DNA of 64,000 nucleotides, taken from the NCBI GenBank assembly GCA_973895155.1, contig OZ316892.1:9362001-9426000 (forward strand), read 5' to 3'. Position 1 is the stretch's first letter. Each line of letters starts with the position of its first letter. The translations under genes were made by a program, and so were the position numbers. Under the pieces are notes generated by a model that was given only the letters and a program-made list of their open reading frames with translations, was not told where the DNA came from and did not search any database. Shown here piece by piece: positions 1 to 11,216 of the stretch. This DNA is from Marsupella aquatica (taxonomy: Eukaryota > Marchantiophyta).

Positions 1-1214
1 ACTACATCCACCCAACTTTACATTGAATCTGACGAGGATGATGAAGACACTAATATAAGGCCTAACGATCAACCGGAACCGGAGGTACGAGTATTTTGTC
101 ATGCTAGTTGCGTTCTTATATATCATACGTATGTAATTAAAATTAAGACACCGAGTTTTCTTTATACTTATTTTTCAGGTAAAAAGACAAAAGATTGAGA
201 GCAGTCCTGCAGGGGGAAACAACCCGCTACTGTCCAAGGTATATATCATATATCATTGTATGTATAAGTTTTGTATATTGCAATTATTATAATGGCCTAA
301 AAGTTCTATTGTAAGTGATGTATATGACTTTGCAATTCATTCTACTTTGAGCCTAGGTTCACCAATATATACAATGATTTGCACATCCACATATGCATGG
401 CAGGTTAAGACCGAGAAGGAACAAGGTGGAGTCCTTGCAAGCATTCGGGACCTAAATCAACCATTGAGTAGAGCACGAAGAGGCAAGGGTCCGAACCCAG
501 GCAAAGAAAATGTACCTTCATTTAGAGCTATTTCAACGAAGGTACAGGAGGATGCAAGGGAACGGTTGTTGACCAGCAAAAACATGATATGATTTCTTAT
601 TTCCATCCATTGTAAGCCAGCAGTCTTTATTAGGTTGCAGCGATCATTGTGTACAATGTGTAGACAGAAATTGTATGTGTGGAACGTACGTACTCTTGTG
701 GTCTCATTATGTGGTTATTATATATGTACAGGCAAACCAGGAAAAAGTTTTGTGTGCTCAAGGAACCCGGTCAACAAGAAGTAACAAGTTCCAGGCTTCT
801 GGAGACTCCAATATAGTAAGCATATACTGAGAAGTTTTGCACGATTCTGTAAATAATCATTTATAGCTTGTCATTGGTGTACTACCATATTTTAAAGCTC
901 ACCAAAGACTGTAACTTTTGCAGAATTTTGAAAAGCTCACCAAAGACGCCAAACTAGTATTGTGCATGAGAGCCATGGGTTTGATGAAGACCTGCGAAGT
1001 GAAGGCCAAATTGCGCACGTTTGTAGCAGATACGAACAAGCGGTCAAAGACTACCCCCAAGCCATTCACCAAACACGCTCAGAAGAATGCATCAGAGTTA
1101 TTGGACATGGTGGCCAGGTGGATTGTAGAGCAGAATGTAGTGATCGTTACACATCTTTCGGCTTTAAATGCCGATGGCCAAATCCTGGAATTTGACGATG
1201 CGGATGCAATTTGA
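1..1214 (+). CDS. 3' part of an unrecognised multi-exon nuclear gene
   Basis: Five exons can be joined: 1-84, 179-238, 404-541, 732-815 and 924-1214 (stop). Every junction is GT-AG, every intron is phase 0 and every exon keeps one open frame, which is strong evidence for a real gene although its 5' end is outside the window. The partial product (about 210 residues) begins with an acidic stretch (ESDEDDED), continues through a basic, Ser/Pro-rich, probably disordered section (LSRARRGKGPNPGKEN), and ends in a more ordered segment of about 95 residues (from NFEKLTKDAKLVLCMRAMGL to FDDADAI) rich in Lys, Leu and Ala. I recognise no domain. The composition suggests a nuclear protein; that is inference only. 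A satellite array begins directly after the stop codon. Confidence 0.6.
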
Positions 1215-1670
1215 CGTAGCAAGAAGCCTGGAATCAAAAATACCCTACAAATACCCCACGGTATGCAGGTAAAATGCACAAATAATCCCCGCTTCGACAT
1301 AGGAAATCTGGACGGTGAAGATGCATATCATCCTGCAAACCTCCAGGGCTGTTAGCGAAGCCACCTGGAGAGTGGCAATTGGAAGTGGCATACCAAATAC
1401 CCCAACGATACCCCAGGGTATGCGGGTAATATGCACACAAAACCCCCACTTTACAACAGGAAATTTGGATGGTGAGATGCATATCATCCTGCACACCTCC
1501 AGGGCTGCCAGCGAGGCCACCTGGAGAGCGGCCATTGGACGCTAACAACCCAAATACCCCAGAGATACACTAATGTATGCGGGTAATATACACACGGAAT
1601 CCCCACTTAGCAACAGCAAAATTGGATGGTGGAGATGAATATCATCCCGGGTATGCGACTCCCCTTTTTA
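1215..1670. repeat. Satellite array, first block (about 156-bp units)
   Basis: The landmark around 'GGTATGCGGGTAATATGCAC' recurs near 1256, 1413 and 1569, spacing 156-157 bp. Units also share 'TATCATCCTGCA' and 'CCACCTGGAGAG'. Open frames across the block come from the repeat and are not genes. It begins directly after the stop of the preceding gene. From 1671 to 2124 an AT-rich spacer without repeat units or a gene separates it from the second block. Confidence 0.85.
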
Positions 1671-2124
1671 TAAGGCAAGTTTTTAATTCCTTATAATGGC
1701 CATATATCCAATTGACCATCTTAGATTTTATTTTAGTCTTCTAAAATCTTGTACCTCTCAACTTAAGGAATCCAAAAATGTAACTTAAAAAGAAAACCAA
1801 ACATGTTTTGATGTACTAAAAGTTGATCAAAACCAAATTATATGGGTTTTTTTTAATATAGGGATCTACAGCCAAACTAGCCAGCTTTTCAGGATTTTTA
1901 TTAAAATTTTAAAAATCTTTTAATAAAAATTCCAGCATGTGTAGGAATATTTTTTAATTTCATATGGAAAAGGAAGAAAACCAACCCTTTTACATGACTT
2001 GAAAATTTTAAAAAGTGGAAAACCCAGGTTTTTTGAAATTTTATTATTTTGTATAGCCAACTTTTTAGTCCATATAAAAATGTAGACCCCTGCCGATTAT
2101 ACAAGAGTTGCGTACCCAGGAATA

Positions 2125-2680
2125 TCATCCTGCACACCTTAGCGAAGCCACTTGGAGAGCGGCAATTGGACGCTGACATTCCAAATACCCCAGCGATACC
2201 CCACGGTATGCGGGTAATATGCACACAGAATCCCCACTTTACCACAGCAAAATTGGACGGTGGAGATGAATATCATCCTGCACACCTAAGAAAAGCCACT
2301 TGGAGAGCGGAAATTGGACGCTGACATCCCAAATACCCCAGCGATACCCCACGGTATGCGGGTAATATGCACACGGAATCCCCACTTTACCACAGCAAAA
2401 TTGGACGGTGGAGATGAATATCATCCTGCACACCTCAGCAAAGCCACTTGGAGAGCGGCAATTGGACGCTGACATCCCAAATACCCCAGCGATACCCCAC
2501 GGTATGCGGGTAATATGCACACGGAATCCCCACTTTACCACAACAAAATTGGATGGTGGAGATGAATATCATCCTGCACACCTCAGCGAAGCCACTTGGA
2601 GAGCGGCAATTGGACGCTGACATCCCAAATACCCCAGCGATACCCCATGGTATGCGGGTAATATGCACATGGATGTTGCG
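2125..2680. repeat. Satellite array, second block (148-bp units)
   Basis: Copies of the same family as 1215-1670, with the landmark at 2201, 2349, 2497 and 2645, exactly 148 bp apart. The units are nearly identical to one another, so they were amplified or homogenised recently. They are about 8 bp shorter than first-block units, mainly in the segment before 'GCGAAGCCAC'. Confidence 0.9.
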
Positions 2681-4110
2681 GAGAGCGCGACCATCCAAGG
2701 ACCTGGATTATGCCAACTGCCTCCGGCTTATACAAATAAACACGCAAATGTGGGGAAATGCGGAGGCGCTAAACCCTTCTGTAGTTGGGTATATTACGGG
2801 AAACGCCCCAAATGTCACGCCTGTGGGACACATAGGCAAATTACCCCAGGGAAACGTCAAACTGCTAGAAGTATCAAATCCCTCGTTATGTATGGGAAAG
2901 CATGGGTATTTTCAACCAAATTCCCTAAGATGTCCGGAATCCCCACTTCTTTGTTATGGTACACTGATTCACCAAGTCAGGTGGGGAAATCCCCAACTCC
3001 TCGACCATGCATATCCTCCTTGTGGTAGGTTAGCAGGTAGAACCTCCCAGACTTGCATGGGCTGGCCATAAGCCGAAGTAAGGCCGACAGCCATTGGTTT
3101 TCTACAACATCCCCTCTACTGGATGTTGCCCAAGCTTCCCCATTTTTTTTGTCACTAGTTGACCGCTTGTCTCCAAGACATGCCCATGGCCCAAATCGCT
3201 AGCTTGTCCTAAAGTTTCTTTCATTGAACTTCACCCAAACGCCGAGACCAGTTCAGCCCTGACTTTAGCAACCATCTCCAAGGCTCTAACTCAACCAAGA
3301 GTCTAAGGGCAAAATGCACTTGGACCCCAAACACCCATGCTTAACTCTGCATTTCCTCCCCAATGCAAGCTCACATGACAAAGTGAATGCACCTTGGCTA
3401 CTGTTTCCACATGATTGGCAAACACACAAGATAGCCATTTTAAATCTCAAGGACCAAAGGCACCTCTAGACCCAACTTAGCTTCGCAGGATGTAATCCTC
3501 TTTGAGAGCTTTTCAACACACCCAATAAGTTCTCCACTAACTTCTTGTTGATAAATTATCATCTTTCCCGTATGGCGCCTGATTTGACGTTTCCTCTTAG
3601 TAATGCGACCGTCGCGCTTCATAACTTTGGCTTGCCCCTGGGCCCATTGGGAGACACCACTATTCTCATATATATTTATGGAAACCTGCCATCCTAGGAC
3701 TAATTTTGGTCATCTATATTTGGCCCTCAATCTGAACACCAACCTAATCAACTCAACACAAACTTACCTTAATATGTCCACAATTTCTAGTTAAACGTGC
3801 ATAGGTGAATTAAATGGAGGTTGCGGGGTGGGGGTGGAAGATGTCTCGGGGAAGGAAAGCTGCTATTTGTAAGGAATAGAGGTTATAGGGATATTTGCGT
3901 GCCTACTGTTTGCGTGGTCTTTATGAAGATGCTCTAATGTGTGATTGTGTTCACTTTACACACTTGGCACGTTTCCCCACTTTGGTGTTAGCAGGATAGG
4001 GAAAAGGGTCACTAAGTGGGAGTTTTACCATCAAGGGAGCGTGTCCGTTTTGCCAAGTTGTGTTTCTAGTCAGCGGTTGGTTTCTACTAGCGTTACATTG
4101 CGCCTCAGTC
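2681..4110. other. No gene seen
   Basis: Moderately GC-rich unique sequence with short open frames of no recognisable content. The first 200 bp may be diverged satellite (CCCCAAAT- and ACCCCAG-type words recur). Nothing else can be supported. Confidence 0.4.
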
Positions 4111-4119
4111 CTTTGATGC

Positions 4120-4127
4120 TATAAATA
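4120..4127 (+). promoter_or_regulatory. Candidate TATA box upstream of the homeodomain gene
   Basis: TATAAATA in a plausible promoter setting (GATGCTATAAATACTGCCC). It precedes a 1.1-kb pyrimidine-rich leader region leading to the homeodomain exons. It would imply at least one leader intron, because the first coding ATG I use is at 5312. Assignment to that gene is inference. Confidence 0.35.
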
Positions 4128-4194
4128 CTGCCCTCACTGGAGATTCAAGCTTGAGCGTTACTTTCGATTGTGTTCTTTCATTAGCAGAAACTAA

Positions 4195-5120
4195 ATCTCA
4201 GTGGTTGCCTTGCTCTCGATCAAGCTCATTCCCGAACAGAGTTATTCAGGTGCCATGATTAATCTTGCGATTCTGCACCTTTCTCTATCAGTTAACCTTT
4301 AACCCTAAACTTGCAAGAACGATATGGAATTACCGACGGGTTTTTTCTGTTTGCCGCTCTCGTCGAATGCTTCCAATTCTTCGACTATTTTTCTGCTATT
4401 GTTAGTATGTCCGGTCAATATTTGCTTGTTCCATTGCCCCTCCTTGACAGCTGCTAATTATACCGCCCTCTGGTCTGTGGATCAGGAAATGTAAAAGCCT
4501 AAGCCTCATTTGAGATTATATTGTGCTCTTTGGCAGAAGCTAAAGCTGGTGGCCTTGCTAGCTCTCAATCAAGCTCTTCCGAAAAGAGTTACATCAGGTT
4601 GCTCTCAATCAAGCTCTTCCGAAAAGAGTTACATCAGGTGCCCTAATCCTGTATCTTTCCCAATATGTGGTGTTCTGATGTACACAGTTTACAAGGAGGG
4701 CATGCAAAACTACCTGCCTTATATGTTCTTACTTAATTCGCTTCTTATGCTTCCTATAAATTCTTGGATTATATCTGCTCTTCTCACAATGTCCAGTCCA
4801 TCGCTCGCTCCTAAACAGCAACTAATATCGCCCTCCCGATCTGTTCATTTGGAACCTTACTCAAATGAAAAAGGACGGGTCTCTCATGAGATTGTGTTCT
4901 TTGCCAGATCAAAGCTATAGCTGGTGGCCTTGCGGTCAACCAAGCACTTTCGAAAAAAACTTATTTTAGGTGCCCTAATACTGGATCTTTCCCATTTCGG
5001 TGGTTTTTCTGCTGTATAGTTGCAAGAATGACATGTAAATTGCGGGGCTTTCCGCTTCGGCGTTCTATTCGAATGCTTTCTATTTTTCTGCTCTTGTCGT
5101 CTACAGTTCAGATCAGGCTT
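4195..5120. repeat. Three diverged tandem copies of a 350-370 bp segment
   Basis: The phrase 'GTGGCCTTGC' or a close variant followed by a 'TCAAGC..TTCCGAA' block begins near 4195, 4546 and 4919. Each copy ends with a 'TTTTTCTGCT' block. Inside the second copy there is an extra exact 40-bp direct duplication (4561-4600 and 4601-4640). The array lies where the homeodomain gene's leader or promoter would be. Confidence 0.7.
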
Positions 5121-5311
5121 GCATGGAGTTCCTTCCTTATTTGCCCTTTCACTTAAGGTATCATAAATTTATCGTAGCTACCAAATTAATCTCTGCACAT
5201 AGATAGATAGTGGCCGGGATTCGCGTGACTTTTTTTTTTTAATGAGGCAGATTTTTACTTAGCTGACTCACCCATGGCAATCTCGATCAGGTGGACAATT
5301 CAATTAAGTTC

Positions 5312-6141
5312 ATGTCATACATAGTGCAGTCTTGGGGACATACGGAGATGGAAAAGAAAAACATGGAAGAGAAGAAGACTACTAACAATCAGGAAACTTT
5401 GAGAAGATGTCGCCGTCTTCCCACTCAGGCTGTCACCGTGATGAGGTACTTAAGCCAATTTCGTTCAAATTAAAGGGTTGAAGGTGAACGGTTTTCAAAT
5501 TAAGAAAGTGCTGCATACCCACCAATAATTGCATCACCTTCAAGTTTGAGTCATTGCCTTGTTAATTGAAATGCGTATTGTAAGGGGTTTGTAAAGCTGG
5601 AATTGTTTAATTTTATACTTAACTTCTGTCAGGGAATGGCCAGCTTAGACATAATTCACAGCATCTTTACATCAACCCATGTGGACTTTTAGACTTGTGA
5701 TGAGAAGACAGGGCTCACCGATGGAATTTTTGGTCATGTGTCGATCAGTCTTCTGGTTAGAGATAGCAAAGTGATTTATTTAACTGATCCGAATGGTTTG
5801 AAGTTATTGACTTCTAAAAAAGAACAAAATTGTGGACATGCGTTATTGTAGAGCATGGACGGAAAGTCACTCCTTAAGCCCTACTACCCAGGAGAAAATG
5901 GAGCTTGCTGCTCGAACTAACCTCACCTTGCACCAAGTACGTTACGGAACTAAAAGTATCACGTACTCCTTATTCATTACGCTAAATGAATTTGCTTTTG
6001 ATTGTGGTAAATCATATATAGCAGCATCTGCTGTCCTGAACGAGCTTTTCTTCGTTCATGCAGGTGTCAAATTGGTTTCAGAATGAACGACAGGTGATGA
6101 GGAAGTTTCAATCCTGGTTTGACTCAAATAACTCGGGATAA
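5312..6141 (+). CDS. Small homeodomain protein (98 aa, three exons)
   Basis: Exons 5312-5445, 5852-5936 and 6064-6141 join through GT-AG introns into 297 nt, giving 98 residues plus TAA. The join restores a homeodomain: a basic start (RRCRRLP), helix 1 (TQAVTVMRAW), helix 2 (QEKMELAART) and recognition helix VSNWFQNERQ, which has the invariant W48, F49, N51 and R53 and a Gln at position 50. The loop between helices 1 and 2 is slightly longer than the canonical 60-residue fold but shorter than the three-residue insertion of TALE proteins. The second half resembles BELL-type sequences. Such proteins bind DNA as nuclear transcription factors. The protein is almost only a homeodomain and ends 15 residues after the recognition helix. 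The start is the first ATG in the open frame; that frame is also open from 5291, just after an AG, so upstream exons are possible. Confidence 0.7.
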
Positions 6142-7458
6142 TTGAGAAATAAAGAGATTGTCAATCGGTCAGAATCTCTGTTCCTCTCAATCTGATCATT
6201 CCAGTTAATCGAGTAGATCATCAAATTGGACTGATCAATAGACACACAAGTTTATGTAGTGACAGGTTCAAGTCTTTAACCTTTACAGCTGTTTTGGATG
6301 ACAGTTGTGAGAGTGTCACGGGTAGCGCGCCTCCTATTTTTAAACTCATTTCACACCATGCTTGCCATCCTCAATTCCGAACGGGTTTGCAGTGCATCGT
6401 GTCGTACAGTGCTTGATTTTGGGCAGTGAATCATTCAAATTCGTGTACAAGCCAGCCCGACACTCTTTGTTCACATCTTGTGCTCGTTTACGCTTTAATT
6501 AGCTCGCGTAATTGACAGGCTATGTGCCAAAACAGGTGCACGTGATTCTTTTGAATACAATTCATCATTGCAATCTTCGTATCATTTGTCAGATTTTTAA
6601 AACACTAATCACTAGAACTGTAGCTAGGACTCTTTTCGATAGATTGATAAGTACTCTACTCTTGAATTAAGTCTACAGTTCCCTTCTTTTGACTGTAGAT
6701 CTATTTGAGTTCTCATTTTAGAATCTATTCTTCCTCTGCTCACAACTAGATGTTGGAAATCTGGCGTTTCCTTTCCTTTGCTCACAATTAGGTGTTGGAA
6801 ATCTGGCGTTTCCTTTTGAGTGGCTGGTGTAAATCAATGATGCACTATCTTTTACCCCACTCCACTTTCTCCTATATTCACGGTAGGTTCTCACTATGTT
6901 ATTCGTGCGATTCCTTAATTATACAGATTATCTTGTTAGGCCAGATGCAGGTTAGGGCTTTGCGGGTTTATCAAGAAAAAACTAATTTAAAAAAAAACCA
7001 AAAAAACCTCAACTCCACCTTCATCCTGAACACCACATACATGTCTATGGTATGTAGTAGCCATCCCATTATCAGCGGCTTGTCCAATGGAAACAAATTC
7101 TTCCTAGCTTGGGAACCTAAAGAACATTCTCAAGAATACCAGAATAACCTTTACCTTGTCCTTTTGTGACAATTTTGATGTCTCTGCAGCCTTCAACCAA
7201 TAGCTAGTGGTAGTTGGCAACCTATACTGACGGTGTATTTGGCAGTACAGACCGAAATGTATGAAAATATGACCTTACGCTAGCTAGTCATGTGCTTACG
7301 TGCACCATCGGCCATCTGCAGACCTAAATTTCAGTATCGTTCTTTGATGAAGAAATGGTCTCAGTACGTGGTGGAGACAATAGCTTCACTTTTTTATGAC
7401 TTGATGTCACTGGCTGTACGCCTTCCGTGGTTGCCATTTCATGTACGTGGCATTGTAG
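6142..7458. other. No gene seen
   Basis: AT-rich sequence downstream of the homeodomain gene. A short duplication repeats 'TGTTGGAAATCTGGCGTTTCC' near 6750 and 6792. No coding exon is supported. Confidence 0.4.
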
Positions 7459-7557
7459 AGCATGGACGAAATGTCAGTCCTTAAGCCCTAGCTAACTACT
7501 ACCCAGGAGGAAAAACGAGCTTGCTGCTCGAACCATCCTGGCCTTACTTTTGACCAA
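7459..7557 (+). pseudogene. Decayed copy of the middle homeodomain exon
   Basis: From AGCATGGACG to a CAA followed by GTAAGT, this matches the homeodomain exon at 5852-5936, including its intron borders (TTGTAG before, GTAAGTTAC after) and flanking bases. It contains an insertion near AAGCCCTAGCTAACT that adds stop codons and breaks the frame. I found no matching copy of the recognition-helix exon downstream, so the duplication is partial or the rest has decayed. Confidence 0.65.
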
Positions 7558-8284
7558 GTAAGTTACTGAACTAGCTAGAAGCATCACAGCATGACTCCTC
7601 TCCTTCCGTAATAAGAGTTTTCTTCGGATTGTGGTGATAGAACTGGAGATAGAGGACATGCATGTTACTTCTCAACCGGAAGGCAAATGAAACACTATTG
7701 GTACAAAAGGATGTTGGTAGTTAGGTTACAGTGCCACTTTGGAGCCCGCATGAATGTCCAGAATTCTACTTGCTGTCTTGGGAAGGGTGCCAATATTTGC
7801 ATTTATGAGGACTCTTTCATAAAGTTTTTCATACAGAGAAGATTGTTGTTCGTATCTTTAAACCCTCGAAAACTGGATTGCTTTCTAATCTCGTTAATTA
7901 TCGGCTCTTTCCATGAAAGTATTAATACAATACTTTAATAAAAATGAAGAGACTAACAAGATAATTCATGAACTGGTGGTTCAAGTTGTAAGTCGAAACC
8001 AAACTTGTAATGAAGCTGACTAGTAGAATATATGGGTCCAACATGATTCGTAAGTAGAATGGTGATCGAGTAGGTTGCATTCTGCTTTGAATTGTGTTGA
8101 ACAATTCTCATAAAACTTGAAACAAGTTGAGGGAAAGTAATGCCACGGCATAGTTGCTTCCAAGCTATCCACGACTACGATGGACTGTGACAGTCTCTCC
8201 AGACTTTACACAGTCAATGCGGATGAAAAATCTATAAATCTAGCTTTTGCATTTATTTATTACAACTTACCAATTAGGTCATAC

Positions 8285-8448
8285 TATATATATATATATA
8301 TATAACCTTGCCTATTATACAAGAGTTGCCTAGCATAACTCTAATTCTCCTCGATCTATGTGGTAACCCCTGGATACGCCATACCACAATGATAACTCTA
8401 ATTCTCCCTCCATGTTGTAACCCTTGGATACGCCATTCCACAATGATA
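8285..8448. repeat. (TA)10 microsatellite and a 57-bp tandem duplication
   Basis: A pure TA run at 8285-8304 is followed by two copies of a 57-bp unit ('ATAACTCTAATTCTCC...GGATACGCCAT...CCACAAT') starting at 8335 and 8392. Not coding. Confidence 0.8.
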
Positions 8449-10918
8449 TGGATACTAAACTTGTGATGCCGAGAAGTGTGTCCCAATCGGATAGTTAACT
8501 AACCAGAACCAATCTTTGGTCGAGCTCCACCGATGCTTGGTGTGTCGCCAAATCCTCCTGAAACCATTCTATGGAGCTTCTCTCCCAAACCATTTCAAAA
8601 CTAGAAATCACGAAGTCAAGAAGTCGACTATCATCATCGCTTGGTCACAATCGCGACTGGTGCTGCTTTTGTCATCTTGTTCTGGAGTTCCTGTGAACTT
8701 CTAGCATTTCTTAGCAGACCTGCTCTTCACAGATAAGCTAATCGATGAATGGCACTGGCAGGACTGATACAGTTGCAGTCGTCACGTTCCCTACCTTCGA
8801 ATTTTACGTCGAGTTACCAGCGAAACGTGGAATTTGTCACAATTAAAAGCAGGGCTCATCCTTAAAAAATTGGTCGTGGGACTTTAAACGTCGAAGGTAA
8901 AAGCCGACGAGCAGTCCGGATCGATGGTCCTCGCCTCTCATGATAACGACCGTAATTGACGGAGCTGAGAGACCGTCGGCTGCAATTCGTAAGAAGCCAT
9001 TTACCCTATCTGTGAATGTCACCATCTCCCCGGCTGTTGCCAGATTCTGTGCGTAATTCCGTCCAGTAGTACTTCTGATATGTAGGCCCAGTGCTTACTG
9101 AGACAAGAACAAGCCGGCCACTGCAGAGTACCTAGAGCTGTCCGTGGATAAGATCGATCAGCGACATAGAAAACGGTCCAAGGATGTCGCTATTTCTCAT
9201 AATTATAATCACAAACTTCATCATTTCTGACTAAACCCTAAACCCTACGGCCTGTAAACTACGTACAGACGTAGTTTGACCGTTTCCTGCATCCATTCTT
9301 CCTGGTGTAACCTCGCAGATAGGGACACCTACAGACTGAAACAAGCTTGAATGTAATGTCCGCGCCGAGAGTACATCACCACTGATGCTGCCAGCCAAGG
9401 CCTCGGCCCGACAATGGATATGCTTACTCTGAAACCCTGCACTATATATCGTATTTTCCTCAAGATTCAACTCCTTGGCAAATGAATCATGCAGACCCAC
9501 ACAGAGAACGTAATCAAAGGGAAGGCCGGGTGAAAAACAGATTTGAGTTTGAGATTGCATGTAGTCAGAATCCATGAAGTGGAATGTTCTTAGCACGATT
9601 AGTAAAATTTTGTTCGCATGAGATGGACACGCTACCTTGCCAACTTTGGTCAAACCAACCTCATGGCAAAATTTTCTACCTTCGGGCGGAACTGAGTGCC
9701 TGTCTGGAAAACATGGCAGCTTTTCTGAGATAATGATTGACTATATCTGGTTTTAGTGATCAGCTTGCAGTCGCAATCAAAATCGGGTTTGGGAAAGTGC
9801 CACCACATGGGTATTTTGTAGAGATCCCATATCTACATCTCTAGTTGCAGTCCCAATTTGTAACATAATGTTCAGTCCCTGACTTGAGTAAAGAACATGA
9901 ATGCAACCTTTTTTCTTCTTACAAGTAGAAATCATAGGTGATTTAAAGGGTAAGACTTGCAGCAGACCCGATGTGGTGACCAATGAAACAGAAAATTGGC
10001 CATGACAGCAGTGACGACGTGAGTGAACGAAGATAGCCAAGAGAGATGCCATCCTGCGTCGCGTTCAAAGCCTCCTTGGCTATGGCTCACAACCTGCCTA
10101 CTCGGCTTGTGCTCCTCTATCCCTACAACACCAGGAGTGTTCTGTGACAGCAATACATGACTGCTGATGCGTCTGAAGTATGACCACAAGGAGTAACGCA
10201 AACTGTTTAGCAATAACCAAATTTGGGGAGCCCTGTGGATTCCTTAGGACCAGAGGACAGTCTCTGAACTATAATTATTGATAACGAGTTCAATCCCGAA
10301 GATGTTGTTGCGTAAACAAGTCGTTGCATTAAAGATATCGTTAAGTTCTTGCTTGGAAAACTGTGCACACGAAATTTAACTCACTTTTGGTTACTTGAAG
10401 TTCAAATTGAAATTTGTCTGATGGGCCTTATAGCTATCCGTGAAGTAGCAATAGCAAACATTACCAATACTACGACGTAAAAATATGTAGTTGTGATTGA
10501 AGCACAGAACCAGAGCACAATCTGCAGTCTGGCCGACACAACACCAGAACAGACTGAGTACAATTGCCCACTGCCGCACAAGCTGCCAATCTCACACCAA
10601 GTCCTGCAATCGGGCCTGCAATTCAGCCATTAGAACAACTGTCCACCCCTATCCCACTGGCAGAAGTAATTCTAGACGAAAGCTCGACTATGGGGCGCGC
10701 TTCACGTGATCTCCTTTAACGTCTTCCACAATTTGTTCATGATTCCAAATTTTGACATTTTCCTAATACAAGAACATATTAAGCTGTCGTCTGTTGATGG
10801 GTGTATCTTCTCTCCGTTTCAGGGCGGGGAAGAAACATATAAGCTCCATAGTGTTTGTCCATGTAATCCATCTCATGAAACGAAAATTTTGGATGCCAGG
10901 GGTTTTGTATTCTGAACT
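8449..10918. other. No gene supported; unrecognised open frames only
   Basis: A minus-strand frame at 9231-9653 (140 codons) is the longest. Its product has no domain or motif I recognise, no clear signal peptide and no splice context that extends it, so I do not call it a gene. A telomere-like CTAAACCCTAAACCCTA stretch at 9233-9249 is isolated. Confidence 0.35.
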
Positions 10919-11045
10919 GGTACCGGATGGCGTTCACAGATAGCATGTATTGAGTGTTTAGAAGTATGGACATTTTCTCACAGGTACCGGATGGCGTTCA
11001 CAGGTACCATGTATTGATAGTTTAGAAGTATGGACATTGCAAGCA
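10919..11045. repeat. Two tandem copies of a 64-bp unit
   Basis: The unit begins GGTACCGGATGGCGTTCACA at 10919 and 10983 and ends with 'TTTAGAAGTATGGACATT'. It is a simple local duplication. Confidence 0.8.
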
Positions 11046-11145
11046 TCAGTCTGTCCGATCAGGTGACCCACTACTGGTTTGACTGTGACACAGGTAGGTC
11101 CTTTCCATATAATTAGTAAATGTTTGCATCTGTTACGACTGTCGG

Positions 11146-11216
11146 GGATTCGTTGTGCAATGGTAGCGCATAGGACTCACGATCAGGGGATTCGGATCCG
11201 ATCCAAGGCGGGTTTG
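11146..11216 (+). pseudogene. tRNA-Trp-like pseudogene
   Basis: The stretch follows the layout of plant tRNA-Trp. The acceptor arms (GGATTCG and CGGGTTT) can pair with G-U pairs. The D arm (GTGC..AATGGTA..GCGC) is intact with a good A box. The anticodon stem has two mismatches, the T stem is broken and the B box is altered. The anticodon position reads CAC where tRNA-Trp has CCA. It is most likely a dead tRNA or the head of a tRNA-derived SINE. Confidence 0.45.

Noticed and set aside
1234-1548. Overlapping frames of about 100 codons over the satellite
   Set aside because: They follow the repeat periodicity and contain no gene-like signal.
9233-9249. Telomere-type CCCTAAA repeats
   Set aside because: Only two or three units, isolated; short CCCTAAA words are common in plant promoters (telo-box) and do not mark a telomere.
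9231-9653. 140-codon minus-strand frame
   Set aside because: No recognised domain, no splice support, ordinary composition and no neighbour context; probably a chance frame.
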